From Acidobacteriota bacterium (lineage in GTDB: Bacteria > Acidobacteriota > Terriglobia > Terriglobales > SCQP01), in assembly GCA_021789895.1 (NCBI GenBank), contig JAJYIU010000004.1, positions 1 to 64,000 on the forward strand: a stretch of DNA of 64,000 nucleotides, read 5' to 3'. The position numbers and the translations under genes were made by a program. Position 1 is the first letter of the stretch. Each line of letters begins with the position of its first letter. Below the pieces are notes generated by a model. The model was not told where the DNA came from. It saw nothing but the letters and a program-made list of their open reading frames with translations, and did not search any database. Positions 24,860 to 33,814 of this stretch are shown one piece after another.

Positions 24860-25624
24860 ATGAGTTCCCCCACCCCCGGACCTTCCATGTCGCCGGCGGC
24901 GCCCCCAGCCGGGCCGGGAAATTTACAGCAGATTCCTTCCTGGCTGCGGATTGTAAAGACGTTCAGTTCGCCCGCCGAGGCGTTTACCGACATCGCCCGC
25001 GCGCCGCATTTCATCCTTTGCCTGACGATCGAAATTCTTACCGCCGCCTTCGCCGGCTGGTATGCCGTTCACCGCATCGGCGCGATGAACATGCTCGTGA
25101 AATCATTACAGGCCGTGCACATGGCGCAGTCGGTGCCGCCCGCCCAGTTGGCGCATCAGGCGGCGATGATGTCGAAGCTGGCGCCGGTGCAAGCCGCGTT
25201 CGGAATCGCCCTGCTCTGGGTCGTCCTGGCCGCGATCATGCTGGGCGCGGAAAATTTCGGGCTGGGGCAGCAGGCCAATTACAAGCAGATGCTCGGCATC
25301 ACCGCGCATGGCATGCTGCCGTTGACCCTGCTGGGCTGGTTGAGCGCGCTGGTGTTGATGACCTCGGCTCATCCCGCCGAACTGGATCCGCAAAACCTGG
25401 TGGGCTCGAATCTGGGCTTTTACCTGAGCCAGCACGCCGCCCTGTGGTTGCGAGTCCTGGGCGGCCGCATTGACCTGTTCAGCTTCTGGGTGATCGGCCT
25501 GCTGGCCTTGGGCCTGCAAAAAGCGGGCACGCGGGTGAAATATAGCTCGGCGTTCATGATTGTGCTGTTTTTATGGGCCGTGTTTGTCCTGGCGGCCACG
25601 GGCTTGGCCGCACTCCGTTCCTGA
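24860..25624 (+). CDS. Yip1-domain membrane protein
   Basis: 254 residues with AGGAAG about 10 bases before ATG 24860. A Pro-rich cytoplasmic start precedes PSWLRIVKTFSSPAEAFTDI, the usual entry to the Yip1 domain, then about five hydrophobic helices (LLWVVLAAIMLGAENFGLG, MLPLTLLGWLSALVLM, DLFSFWVIGLLALGLQKA, AFMIVLFLWAVFVLAATG). The domain is widespread in Acidobacteria without a defined role. The divergent tgt lies on the other side of a short promoter region. Confidence 0.8.
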   Translation: MSSPTPGPSMSPAAPPAGPGNLQQIPSWLRIVKTFSSPAEAFTDIARAPHFILCLTIEILTAAFAGWYAVHRIGAMNMLVKSLQAVHMAQSVPPAQLAHQAAMMSKLAPVQAAFGIALLWVVLAAIMLGAENFGLGQQANYKQMLGITAHGMLPLTLLGWLSALVLMTSAHPAELDPQNLVGSNLGFYLSQHAALWLRVLGGRIDLFSFWVIGLLALGLQKAGTRVKYSSAFMIVLFLWAVFVLAATGLAALRS

Positions 25625-25657
25625 TCGGATCCCGCGAATCCGTCGCTCCAAGCCTGT

Positions 25658-25852
25658 ATGTCGAGCCAATCGCTTCACGCTGGTCCGTCGCGGACGAGAG
25701 GTCATGTCTGCCCGATATGCACGACCTTATCCGATCCGGTTACGGATAAATATTATTGGCGGTGGTTGCGCCGCCTCGGCTGGGGCATATATCAGTGCCC
25801 ATCCTGCTACCGGCGGTTTTTGCAGAAACGCCTGCCCCGTTATAAGCGCTGA
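25658..25852 (+). CDS. Small zinc-ribbon-like protein
   Basis: 64 residues with two CxxC knuckles, GHVCPICTT and YQCPSCYRR, separated by an aromatic/basic segment (DKYYWRWLRRLGWGI), and a basic end FLQKRLPRYKR. Four Cys in this spacing predict one structural zinc. It starts 34 bases after the Yip1 gene and is probably co-transcribed. The ribosome site is weak, so a slightly later start is possible. Function unknown. Confidence 0.55.
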   Translation: MSSQSLHAGPSRTRGHVCPICTTLSDPVTDKYYWRWLRRLGWGIYQCPSCYRRFLQKRLPRYKR

Positions 25853-25906
25853 GTCCGGTAAAAAAATGGCGCCGCGGCCGGCGGGCGCATGCGTCGCGCC
25901 GGCAGT

Positions 25907-26971
25907 TTAAAGCGCGCGCCGCAGAAATTGAACCATATAAAATCCATCCAGAAATTTGAACGGGGCCTGGCCGGTGGTGTTATGGCCGCAGGGCAGCACT
26001 CGCTGTTCGCAATCCAGGCCGCGCCGCCGGAACTCGGCCACCACCTGGCGCGAGTATTCGGGCAGGAAGGTCAGATCGTAGCGCGCCCAGATCAAGAGCC
26101 GCCGCTGGCGGCGCGCCGGGAGGCGGTCGAGATAGGAGGCCGGGCTGATGGCGCTCCAGGCGCGGCGCAGGGCGGCGGCATCGAGCGTCGGCGGCAAGCT
26201 TTGGCGGACGTGGCGGGTGGCCAGTCCGGAGCCCACGACGTCGCCGAACCAGAGCGAGATGTGATTGAACACCGCCGCCCGCAAGCGGGCATCGTGCGCC
26301 GCGGCGAGCAGCGCATAGCAGGAACCCAGGCTGGTGCCGAGAATGCCCAGTGCGCCGTAGCCTTCGCTTTCCAGCCAGTCGAGCGCGGCGCGGGTGTCGC
26401 AAACCGCCTGGCGGGCGGCGTGAATGGTCCGCCCCAGGTTGGAATCCACGGCGTATTCGGCGCGTGCCAGGCCCGCCGGCTTGCGGTCATCGTGCCAGGG
26501 CAGGCTCAGCCGCAAGGCGGAGATGCCGAAACGCTGCAGCCCGCGCGCCAGCGCGATATGCCCCTGCGCGTCGGCGTTCCACTGCGGCAGCAGAACGACC
26601 GCCCGGCGGCGTTTTGCGGACGCGGCCGGAAACCAGCGCGCTGTGACGCGGTCGTTGGCGCGATCCCCGGACGGCGCCGGCGAGGTGTAACTCAAAACCC
26701 CCTCGGCGAGGCGATAGTCGTTCACGGCGGGCGCGGAGAAAAAACCGTCGCCGGCGGTTATCGCGCGCCGGCTCCAGGCTTCCAGCAGCGGCAGCCCTTC
26801 TGCGGGCGGCAGCGGCGCGGCGCCGGCGCGGCAGGCGCCCGGCAGGCCGTCAATCGGCGTGCGCCGCAGCCACTCCCAACCCCAATCGAATTCGCGCTGG
26901 TAGCGGTGCGGGTCGCGCGCCACCAGGCGCCGCTCCCAATGCTGGATCAGTTGGCCATAGAGCGAGATCAT
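25907..26971 (-). CDS. Alpha/beta-hydrolase (dienelactone-hydrolase-like)
   Basis: 354 residues. A core hydrolase fold follows an N-terminal region of about 110 residues: strand RRAVVLLPQWNAD (oxyanion-loop region), LRLSLPWHDDRKPAG, the nucleophile elbow GILGTSLGSCYALLAAAH with Ser in GTSLGS, the acid strand RRLLIWARYDLTFLPEY and the catalytic His in LPCGHNTTGQAPFKF. This looks like a complete Ser-Asp-His triad. Substrate unknown; a predicted esterase or peptidase. It begins about 350 bases from the divergent BON gene. Confidence 0.72.
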   Translation of the reverse strand: MISLYGQLIQHWERRLVARDPHRYQREFDWGWEWLRRTPIDGLPGACRAGAAPLPPAEGLPLLEAWSRRAITAGDGFFSAPAVNDYRLAEGVLSYTSPAPSGDRANDRVTARWFPAASAKRRRAVVLLPQWNADAQGHIALARGLQRFGISALRLSLPWHDDRKPAGLARAEYAVDSNLGRTIHAARQAVCDTRAALDWLESEGYGALGILGTSLGSCYALLAAAHDARLRAAVFNHISLWFGDVVGSGLATRHVRQSLPPTLDAAALRRAWSAISPASYLDRLPARRQRRLLIWARYDLTFLPEYSRQVVAEFRRRGLDCEQRVLPCGHNTTGQAPFKFLDGFYMVQFLRRAL

Positions 26972-27014
26972 GCCAACGGCGGCAGGAACTTCTACTACCC
27001 GCTATAAATTACAC

Positions 27015-27074
27015 GGGCCGGAAAACCGACTGCGGGATGGTTGGCTTTCCGGCCCATTGGATCCGAACGGATCC
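27015..27074. repeat. Two adjacent inverted repeats in a divergent intergenic region
   Basis: The 350 bases between the hydrolase (minus) and the BON gene (plus) hold no convincing gene. They contain GGGCCGGAAA (27015-27024) paired with TTTCCGGCCC (27046-27055), directly followed by the palindrome GGATCCGAACGGATCC (27059-27074). Either could be an operator or an mRNA hairpin; no T run follows. Confidence 0.5.
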
Positions 27075-27321
27075 GGGAGCCTTTATTATCGTTCTTTTAT
27101 GCGTTAAGGTCAACTACCCTCCGCGCCGGGGTGAAATCCTGAGTTGTCTGGCAACAAAACTGCAAATAATTACCCTGGATGCGATCTCCACCCGCACCTC
27201 GGATATGCATTTATGTAATTGATTATCCTGAGGATATGGCATTTATGATGCCCTCTGGGCCACAGTGGACATGTAGTGCAAAATAGTTCACACCCTGGTA
27301 ATTCAGGGAACGAGGTGAAAC

Positions 27322-28206
27322 ATGAGGCAAGCCGATATGAGCAAACGATTGGGGACGATGATTTTGGGCCTGATTTTGACCCTGGCATGGGCGGGTTGCA
27401 AAAGCAGCCAGGATTCGCAGTTGCAGAAGACGGTGCAAAACCGCCTGGCTGCCGATCCGCAGCTACAGGGTCAGCAGATTCAAGCATCGGTGGCGAATGG
27501 CGTGGTCACGCTGACGGGAACGGCGCAGCAGGAGCAGCAGCGCCAGTCGGCCGAACAGGACGCCAATATCCCCGGAGTGAGCCGCGTGATTGACCAGATC
27601 GCGACGGTAACGGCCGGCTCCGCGCCCGCCCGGGCCAGCGGCAGTGCCGGAACGCGGCGCGTTGCGCAAGCGCCGTCCACGGTGCGTATACCTGCCGGAA
27701 CGCAGCTCGATGTGCGGCTGAACGAGCAGTTGGCTTCGAACCTCGATCGCTCCGGCCAGCCCTTCAGCGGAACCCTGGCGCGCAGCGTTCTGGTAAATGG
27801 CCACCGGGTCATTCCTACCGGCGCGCAGGTAAACGGGGTGGTGGTCTACGCCCACTCCGCCGGGCATTTTCGCGGGCGCTCCGGATTGGAATTGCGGGTC
27901 ACCCGCCTCAGCTATAACGGCCAGTCGTATTCGATCCGTTCCAGCTCCTGGTCGCGTTATACCTACGCGCGAGGCAAGCGCACCGCGATCGCGGTGGGCG
28001 GCGGCGCGGGGCTGGGCGCGCTGGTCGGCGCCATCGCCGGCGGCGGCAAAGGCGCGGCCATCGGCGGCGCGATCGGCGCCGGCACCGGCACCGCCGTGCA
28101 AGGGATCACGCATGCCCCTGAAGTCGTGCTGCCGGCCGAGACGGTGCTCGCCTTCCGCCTGGCCAGCGGAGTGCAGGTCACGCCCGCGGCCGCCATCCTG
28201 CGCTGA
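27322..28206 (+). CDS. BON-domain lipoprotein with glycine-zipper C-terminus
   Basis: 294 residues from ATG 27322 (GAGGTGA about 6 bases upstream). A hydrophobic leader ends in LAWAGC, a lipobox-like site (Cys about 30). A BON domain follows (residues about 40-95: LQGQQIQASVANGVVTLTG, IPGVSRVIDQIATV). The next part matches the protein at 12936-13787: IPAGTQLDVRLNEQLASN, NGHRVIPTGAQVNGVVVY, GRSGLELRV. It ends with a Gly-zipper (GLGALVGAIAGGGKGAAIGG) and VVLPAETVLAFRLASGVQV. BON domains bind membranes or peptidoglycan. A strong terminator follows. Confidence 0.8.
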   Translation: MRQADMSKRLGTMILGLILTLAWAGCKSSQDSQLQKTVQNRLAADPQLQGQQIQASVANGVVTLTGTAQQEQQRQSAEQDANIPGVSRVIDQIATVTAGSAPARASGSAGTRRVAQAPSTVRIPAGTQLDVRLNEQLASNLDRSGQPFSGTLARSVLVNGHRVIPTGAQVNGVVVYAHSAGHFRGRSGLELRVTRLSYNGQSYSIRSSSWSRYTYARGKRTAIAVGGGAGLGALVGAIAGGGKGAAIGGAIGAGTGTAVQGITHAPEVVLPAETVLAFRLASGVQVTPAAAILR

Positions 28207-28223
28207 TTTTTCCACTGCCCAAA

Positions 28224-28262
28224 AAAAATCTTCCGGCGGGGCATTCCCGCCGGAAGATTTTT
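28224..28262. terminator. Bidirectional rho-independent terminator
   Basis: A perfect 17-bp stem, AAAAATCTTCCGGCGGG (28224-28240) / CCCGCCGGAAGATTTTT (28246-28262), with loop GCATT and A/T tails on both sides. It lies between the convergent BON gene and the TPR gene and can serve both strands. Confidence 0.95.
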
Positions 28263-28281
28263 ACTGGCTCGCCTGCCGCCG

Positions 28282-29346
28282 TCAGTGGCTGCTGTCGTTG
28301 GTCTGCACCTTGGTGCTGAGCAATTGCAGGTTGGCTTTCGCCTGCTGTGCGAAGGCGCTGCCGGGCGCCAGTTGCATCACTTTCTTGAATGCCGTCCGGG
28401 TCCCCGGCGCGGGCACCGGCATATTGGTTTTCGGGTTCACGGTCATCTTGTTCATCAGCGCCATTCCCTTGATGTACCATGCCTTCGCATTGTTGGGGTC
28501 CACCGCGAGCGCTTTTTCGGCCGCGGTCAGGGCGGCGCCGTACTGGCCCGAATTATAGAAGACTACCGCCTCGTTGAGGTAAGCGACTTTGGTCTGCGAC
28601 GGATCCATCTGAATCCCCTTGGCAAAAGCCGCCATCGCTTGCTGGGTCTGACCCGCGTGCGCTTCCGCGTTGCCCAGATTGATGTAGTAAGCTCCCCCCG
28701 GCTGGATGGCGATCGCCTTCTGGTATGCCTGCGCCGCCAGCGCCCATTGCTTGGCGCCGGTATAGTCGTCGCCCAGGTTGGCATAGATCAAGGCGTGCTT
28801 GCCTTGGTCCATGTTGGCAGCCTGCTGCATGATCGCAATCGCCTGCGTCCACTGCCCCGCCTTGGCCAAAGTCTGGTTCTGCTTTAAGAGTTGATTCAAC
28901 TGGTTGATCTTGGCGTTTTCCGCAATCGCTTTCAGCCGCTGGGCTTGCGCTTTTTTGTAGGCCGCCAGTTGCTGCGGCGTCAAGCCCTGCATCCGCTGCT
29001 GCTGCAACTGGTGCAGATTGATATCTACGCGAATTGGCACTCCCGGCTGGGTCTGAACCTTATTCATGGTGAACAGCACCTTGCCGGTCGGGTCGAGCAC
29101 CTGGACCGAGTACATCCCCAGCGGCAAGCCATAATGCCCGTACTCGCCCTTTTTATTGGTCTTCACCTTCCAACTGCCTTCGATATCCTGGCGCTTGAAG
29201 ACCACGGTGACGCCGGCCATCGGCTTGCCGTCGGGGCCGGTCACCTTGCCGCGAATGCCGGAAAGCTGCGCCAGGGCGGGACGCGCGCAGGCCAGCGCGG
29301 CCAGCGCCACCAGCAGGGGAAGAAAACGTTGCAATGATTTCGGCAT
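28282..29346 (-). CDS. Secreted carboxypeptidase-regulatory-like/TPR protein
   Basis: ATG 29346 is preceded by AGGAGG and its A overlaps the queC stop (TAATG), giving 354 residues. There is a signal peptide (LPLLVALAALACARPALA). A beta-sandwich of the carboxypeptidase-regulatory type follows (GIRGKVTGPDGKPMAGVTVV, YGLPLGMYSVQVLDPTG), then a coiled, Gln-rich spacer, then TPR units (HALIYANLGDDYTGAKQWAL, AQAYQKAIAIQPGGAYYINL, AEKALAVDPNNAKAWYIKGM). This combination is common in Acidobacteria. A structural or binding role in the periplasm is likely. Confidence 0.8.
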   Translation of the reverse strand: MPKSLQRFLPLLVALAALACARPALAQLSGIRGKVTGPDGKPMAGVTVVFKRQDIEGSWKVKTNKKGEYGHYGLPLGMYSVQVLDPTGKVLFTMNKVQTQPGVPIRVDINLHQLQQQRMQGLTPQQLAAYKKAQAQRLKAIAENAKINQLNQLLKQNQTLAKAGQWTQAIAIMQQAANMDQGKHALIYANLGDDYTGAKQWALAAQAYQKAIAIQPGGAYYINLGNAEAHAGQTQQAMAAFAKGIQMDPSQTKVAYLNEAVVFYNSGQYGAALTAAEKALAVDPNNAKAWYIKGMALMNKMTVNPKTNMPVPAPGTRTAFKKVMQLAPGSAFAQQAKANLQLLSTKVQTNDSSH

Positions 29347-30050
29347 TACGCCTCCTGAGAGCGAACGAGAGTTGAAGTCTGGTAGGGAATCGGATCGGTG
29401 GCGCCGGCGGCGGCGAAAGCCGCCAGCCGCAGGCGGCAACTGTCGCATTCTCCGCACGCGGCGGTGGAATTTTGATAACACGACCACGATAGATGAAAGG
29501 GCGCGCCGAGATCAATCCCGAGCCGGACGATCTCGGCCTTGCGCATCGCGATCAGCGGCGTTTCGACGCGGATGCCGCCGGCGGCGGTGCCGGCGGCGAT
29601 CAACTGGTTGAAGATCCGGTAATACTCGGGGCGGCAATCCGGATAGCCGGAGCTATCCGGCTCGACTGCGCCGATCAGCACCGCCGCCGCCCCCAGCACC
29701 TCCGCCCAGGAAACCGCCGCCGCCAGGAAATGGGCGTTGCGGAAAGGGACGTAGGTGATGGGAATGCCCGGCTGCAAGCCCTCCACCGGCATCGCCAGGC
29801 GGAGATCGGTCAGCGCCGAGCCGCCAATCTGCGCCAGGGCATCGTTGCGCACCGTCAACGCCTGCTCCACGCCATAGTGGCGGGCAATCGCCTCAAAGGC
29901 GGAGCGCTCGCGCGCCTCGGTGCGCTGGCCGTAATCCACGTGCAGAAAGGCGGGCTGGTAGGCGCGCGCCGCCAGCGCGGCGCAGACGCAGCTATCCATG
30001 CCACCGCTGAGCAGCACGACGGCGCGGGGGCGGGATGGAATCGCGTCCAT
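29346..30050 (-). CDS. queC: 7-cyano-7-deazaguanine synthase
   Basis: 234 residues. The PP-loop VVLLSGGMDSCVCAALAA sits at the N-terminus and the C-terminal zinc site is SWSCYQNSTAACGECDSCRL (four Cys). ITYVPFRNAHFLAAAVSWAE and ETPLIAMRKAEIVRLGIDLG are also characteristic. It converts 7-carboxy-7-deazaguanine to preQ0 with ATP and ammonia, feeding queuosine synthesis completed by Tgt. The other genes (queD, queE, queF) are not in the window. A hairpin at 30061-30077 overlaps its probable ribosome site. Confidence 0.95.
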   Translation of the reverse strand: MDAIPSRPRAVVLLSGGMDSCVCAALAARAYQPAFLHVDYGQRTEARERSAFEAIARHYGVEQALTVRNDALAQIGGSALTDLRLAMPVEGLQPGIPITYVPFRNAHFLAAAVSWAEVLGAAAVLIGAVEPDSSGYPDCRPEYYRIFNQLIAAGTAAGGIRVETPLIAMRKAEIVRLGIDLGAPFHLSWSCYQNSTAACGECDSCRLRLAAFAAAGATDPIPYQTSTLVRSQEA

Positions 30051-30060
30051 GCGGGCGTAT

Positions 30061-30077
30061 ATCCTCTTTTATAGGAT
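30061..30077 (-). promoter_or_regulatory. Hairpin overlapping the queC ribosome site
   Basis: ATCCT (30061-30065) and AGGAT (30073-30077) can pair. The minus-strand AGAGGA, the best Shine-Dalgarno for queC (ATG 30050), lies in this hairpin. It does not show the conserved pseudoknot pattern of a preQ1 riboswitch. Confidence 0.3.
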
Positions 30078-30241
30078 TCCCGAGCCGGCGAAAAGAAGCA
30101 ACCCCGCCTCTCTGCCGGCGCAAGCACGGCCACGCCCGGCTTGCATTTTCGTGCTGTACTGAAAGGTCGCGTACCGGGCTGGGCTGGAGAGCGGACGGCT
30201 CTGCCGCTCCCTTCCAGCCTGGCGCCGGCTCATGACTGCTT

Positions 30242-31099
30242 ATGCCCGAGTTGCCCGAGGTGGAAACCGTGGTGCGCAGCCTGCGCCGGAGCCTGCCGCA
30301 CGCCGGCCGGCCGGCCGGGGTGGTGCGGGCCGAGTTGCGCCACGACGGCATGCTGAAATTCGGGCGCGAGCACTGGCCCGAGCTCGCCGGCTGCGAGCTG
30401 GCCGAAATCGGGCGCGCGGGAAAATATCTTTGGCTCACCTGCCGCCGCGGCCCCCGCGCCTGGCGGCTGATGCTGCACCTGGGCATGAGCGGGCAGTTGA
30501 CGCTCGAGCCGGCGGAAGCGCCGCCGGCGCCGCATACCCACGCCGTCTTTCACCTCCAGGACGGCCGGCAGCTCCGGTTTCGCGACCCCCGCCGCTTCGG
30601 CCGCATCGGCGTGGCCGCGCTCGGCGATGCCGCCGCCGCCGGCGGCCCGGCGCGGGAGGAGGAACGCCGGCTCGGCATCCCGCCCGGCCGCGAGCCGCTG
30701 GAGGTGAGCGAGCGCGAGTTTATCGCCATGTTTCGCGGGCGCAGCGCGCCGGTGAAAAACGCGCTGATGAACCAGCGCCTGCTGCGCGGGCTGGGCAACA
30801 TCTATGCCGACGAGAGTTTATTTCGCGCCGGCATCTCGCCCCGCGCCCGCCGCCTCGGCGCCGCCCGGTTGCGCCGGCTGCGGCTGGCTGTGCGCCAGGT
30901 GCTGCGCGAAGCCATCCGCGCCGGCGGCTCCTCCATCGCCGATTATGTGGATAGCAGCGGCCGGCGCGGCTGGTTCCAGCTCCGCCATCGGGTTTATGGC
31001 CGCGCCGGCCAGCCCTGCCCGCGCTGCGGCGCCCCGATCCGCCGCCTCGTGCTCGCCGGCCGCAGCGCGCACTTCTGCCCGCATTGCCAGAAAAACTGA
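30242..31099 (+). CDS. mutM: Formamidopyrimidine-DNA glycosylase
   Basis: 285 residues beginning MPELPEVETVVRSLRRSL, with catalytic Pro2 and Glu3. GRAGKYLWL contains the conserved Lys about 60. RDPRRFGRIG, MNQRLLRGLGNIYADESLFR and the helix-two-turn-helix are present, and the zinc finger C-x2-C-x16-C-x2-C ends the protein (CPRCGAPIRR, HFCPHC). It excises 8-oxoguanine and cuts the abasic strand. Divergent from queC. It could be Nei, but the MPELPEVE start and the finger favour MutM. Confidence 0.95.
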   Translation: MPELPEVETVVRSLRRSLPHAGRPAGVVRAELRHDGMLKFGREHWPELAGCELAEIGRAGKYLWLTCRRGPRAWRLMLHLGMSGQLTLEPAEAPPAPHTHAVFHLQDGRQLRFRDPRRFGRIGVAALGDAAAAGGPAREEERRLGIPPGREPLEVSEREFIAMFRGRSAPVKNALMNQRLLRGLGNIYADESLFRAGISPRARRLGAARLRRLRLAVRQVLREAIRAGGSSIADYVDSSGRRGWFQLRHRVYGRAGQPCPRCGAPIRRLVLAGRSAHFCPHCQKN

Positions 31100-31202
31100 A
31101 CGCGGATCGCCGGACGGGATTGAATCTTCACGTCACGTGCCTGCGTGCGGATCAACTCGCGGCCCGGCTGCAGCCGGAGTTCAAACCGGCGGCCGCCGGC
31201 GC

Positions 31203-32480
31203 TCAAGGTTTGGCGGCGTAGCGGGTTTGGACGTACTCTTCCAGAATTTCGAGAAATTCCTCGACCAGGCGCTCGCCGCGCAGGGTGCGCAGTAGCCGGC
31301 CGTCCACGTACACCGGCGCCTTGGGCTCCTCGAACGTGCCCGGCAGGGAGATGCCGATGTCGGCGTGGCGCGATTCTCCCGGGCCGTTGACCACGCAGCC
31401 CATCACCGCCACGCGCAAGCCTTCGACCCCGGCGTGGCGCGTTTTCCACTGCGGCATGCGCTGGCGCAGATAATTCTGTATGTCCTCGGCCATGGACTGG
31501 AAGAAGGTGCTGGTGGTGCGGCCGCAGCCGGGGCAGGCGGTCACCTGGGGAGCGAAGCGGCGCAGCCCCAGCGCCTGCAGCAGGTTTTGGCAGAGCCGCA
31601 CTTCTTCGGCGCGGTCGCCGCCGGGGCGCGGGGTCAGCGAGGCGCGGATGGTGTCGCCGATGCCCTGCGCCAGTAGCAGCGCCAGCGCGGCGGAAGTGGC
31701 GGCCACGCCCTTGAGCCCCAGTCCGGCTTCGGTCAGGCCGACATGCAGCGGATAATCGCAGCGCGCCGCCAGTTCCTGATAGATCGCCACCAGGTCGGGC
31801 ACGTTCGAAACCTTGGCGCTCAGAATAATGGCGTCGTGGCGCAGTCCGTAGCGCTCGGCGGCGGCGGCGGATTCCAGCGCCGAGGCGACCAGCGCCTGGC
31901 GCAGCACCTCGGCGGCGGCCAGCGGCTGCGCGCGGGCGGCGTTGGCGTCCATCAGCCGCGCCAGCAGCGCCTGGTCGAGCGAGCCCCAGTTCACCCCGAT
32001 CCGCACCGGCTTTCCTTGCGTTCCCGCCACCTCGATCATGGCGCGGAAGTTTTCGTCTTCTTTGTTGCCGATGCCGACGTTGCCCGGGTTGATGCGGTAC
32101 TTGGCCAGCCGGCGGGCGCATTCCGGATAGCGGGTCAGCAGCAGGTGGCCGTTGTAATGAAAGTCGCCCACCAGCGGGGCGGTGATTCCCAACTGCTCCA
32201 GCTCATCGGCGATGGCCGGCAGGGCGCGGGCCGCGGCTTCGGTATTGACCGTCACCCGCACCAGTTCGGAGCCGGCGCGGGCCAGCTCCGCCGCCTGGCG
32301 CGCCGTCGCCGCCGCATCGGCGGTGTCGGTGTTGGTCATGGATTGCACCACGATCGGGTGCTTGCCGCCCACCCAGACTCCGCCTACGTTCACCGCCACG
32401 CTGCGGCGGCGCGGGGACGTGGCATCCGACTGCAGGCTGGAAAGCGGGACTGCCATACCGCGGAAGTTGGCCGGGCTCAA
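31203..32480 (-). CDS. ispG: 4-hydroxy-3-methylbut-2-en-1-yl diphosphate synthase
   Basis: About 425 residues from TTG 32480, which overlaps the rseP stop as TTGA; ATG 32456 (MAVPLSS) is an alternative. [51 protein letters not shown] and [20 protein letters not shown] give the [4Fe-4S] Cys ligands and active-site Glu. It performs the penultimate step of the MEP isoprenoid pathway. It is the last gene of a tightly overlapped operon with dxr of the same pathway. Confidence 0.95.
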   Translation of the reverse strand: MSPANFRGMAVPLSSLQSDATSPRRRSVAVNVGGVWVGGKHPIVVQSMTNTDTADAAATARQAAELARAGSELVRVTVNTEAAARALPAIADELEQLGITAPLVGDFHYNGHLLLTRYPECARRLAKYRINPGNVGIGNKEDENFRAMIEVAGTQGKPVRIGVNWGSLDQALLARLMDANAARAQPLAAAEVLRQALVASALESAAAAERYGLRHDAIILSAKVSNVPDLVAIYQELAARCDYPLHVGLTEAGLGLKGVAATSAALALLLAQGIGDTIRASLTPRPGGDRAEEVRLCQNLLQALGLRRFAPQVTACPGCGRTTSTFFQSMAEDIQNYLRQRMPQWKTRHAGVEGLRVAVMGCVVNGPGESRHADIGISLPGTFEEPKAPVYVDGRLLRTLRGERLVEEFLEILEEYVQTRYAAKP

Positions 32481-33814
32481 TGCAGATGGCTGCTGACCGC
32501 GCGGGCAATGTCGTTATAGACCACGAAGGTCATCAGCAGCACCAGAAAAGCGAAACCGGCCTGATAGACGCGCTCCTTCACCCGCAGGCTGAGGTCGCGG
32601 CGCATCAGGCTTTCAATCAGCAGGAACAGGATCAGCCCGCCATCCAGCACCGGCACCGGCAGCAGGTTCAGGATGCCCAGGTTCAGGCTGATCAGCGAGG
32701 TCACCTGGACCAGCGGATAGATCGTGGGCGCGCGCGCCGCCTGGCCGGTAATGCTGACGATGCCGATCGGCCCCTGCAGTGCGGTCGGCGAGGAGCGGCC
32801 GGAGAGCAGCCGCTTGAGCAAATCCAGAATCAGGCCGGCGCCCTGGCGATTGGCGATCACGGCCTGGTTGACCGCCTGCGAGAAGGAGAGATGGATGTAG
32901 CTGAGGCCGGTATCCAGGGTGGTGCCGAGCATCCAGCTCGGCTGCCTGGCGCCGCTCAGGCGCATCTGCCGCGGCGTCGCCGCCAGGGTCAGCCGCCGGC
33001 CGCCGCGCGCCACCTGCAGTTGCACCGGATGGCCGCCGGAGCGCTGTATATTTTCCACCAACTGGGCGGGCGCCAGCAGCTTGACCTTATTCACGCTCAG
33101 AATGCGGTCGCCGGGCCGCAGCCCGGCCGCCGCCGCCGGCGAGCCCGGCAGCACGCTATCCACCACGATCGGCTGCCGCGGCACCAGCCCCAGCGAGAGC
33201 TGGCCGGAGGCGCCCACCGCGCGCGGCACCATCGTCAATTGCCGCTCCGCGTCGCCGCGCTCCACCCGCAGCCCCAGCGAGCGGTCCACCGATAAGGCCG
33301 CCTGAATGTAGATTTGCTGCCATTTGGGATGGACTTGGCTGCCGATCTGCAAGATGCGGTCGCCGGGCTGCAGCCCGGCCTTCGCCGCCGGCGAATTCGG
33401 CTGCACCGCGGCGACCACGGCCGGCAGATCGAGATAGGCGTCGTGCGGAAAGCGCCGCATGTAGATCGGCACCATCAGCCCCACCGCCAGCGCGATGTTC
33501 ATCAGCGGGCCGGCAAAAACGATCAGCAGCCGCTGCCAGCGCGGTTTGGAGACGAACTCGCGCGGGTCGCCGCTGGCGCCCGCCACCGGGTTTTCCCCGG
33601 CCATGCGCACATAGCCGCCCAGCGGCAGCGCGCTGACCCGGTAATCCGTCTCCCCCCGCCGCATGCCCATCAGCCGCGGCCCGAAACCGAGCGAGAACAC
33701 TTCCACTCGCACGCCGAAAAATTTAGCCGCCAGAAAATGGCCCAGCTCGTGGATGAAGACGATGATGCACAATACCGCCGCAACGGCGATAACTTCGATA
33801 ATGACGGAATTCAT
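32477..33814 (-). CDS. rseP: Site-2 intramembrane zinc metalloprotease RseP
   Basis: 445 residues. The first helix carries [20 protein letters not shown] with the HExxH-type zinc motif (HELGH). Two PDZ domains follow (about residues 120-190 and 200-280: [40 protein letters not shown]), and the C-terminal helix contains [15 protein letters not shown], the third zinc ligand. It cleaves anti-sigma factors in envelope stress. It overlaps dxr (ATGA) and ispG, the common dxr-rseP linkage. Confidence 0.96.
   Translation of the reverse strand: MNSVIIEVIAVAAVLCIIVFIHELGHFLAAKFFGVRVEVFSLGFGPRLMGMRRGETDYRVSALPLGGYVRMAGENPVAGASGDPREFVSKPRWQRLLIVFAGPLMNIALAVGLMVPIYMRRFPHDAYLDLPAVVAAVQPNSPAAKAGLQPGDRILQIGSQVHPKWQQIYIQAALSVDRSLGLRVERGDAERQLTMVPRAVGASGQLSLGLVPRQPIVVDSVLPGSPAAAAGLRPGDRILSVNKVKLLAPAQLVENIQRSGGHPVQLQVARGGRRLTLAATPRQMRLSGARQPSWMLGTTLDTGLSYIHLSFSQAVNQAVIANRQGAGLILDLLKRLLSGRSSPTALQGPIGIVSITGQAARAPTIYPLVQVTSLISLNLGILNLLPVPVLDGGLILFLLIESLMRRDLSLRVKERVYQAGFAFLVLLMTFVVYNDIARAVSSHLH

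Noticed and set aside
24727-25014. Minus-strand 95-codon frame in front of tgt
   Set aside because: It overlaps the start of the better supported Yip1 gene and has no domain or ribosome site.
30051-30241. preQ1 riboswitch before queC
   Set aside because: No A-rich tail or pseudoknot pattern of a preQ1 class is seen; only a small hairpin over the ribosome site.
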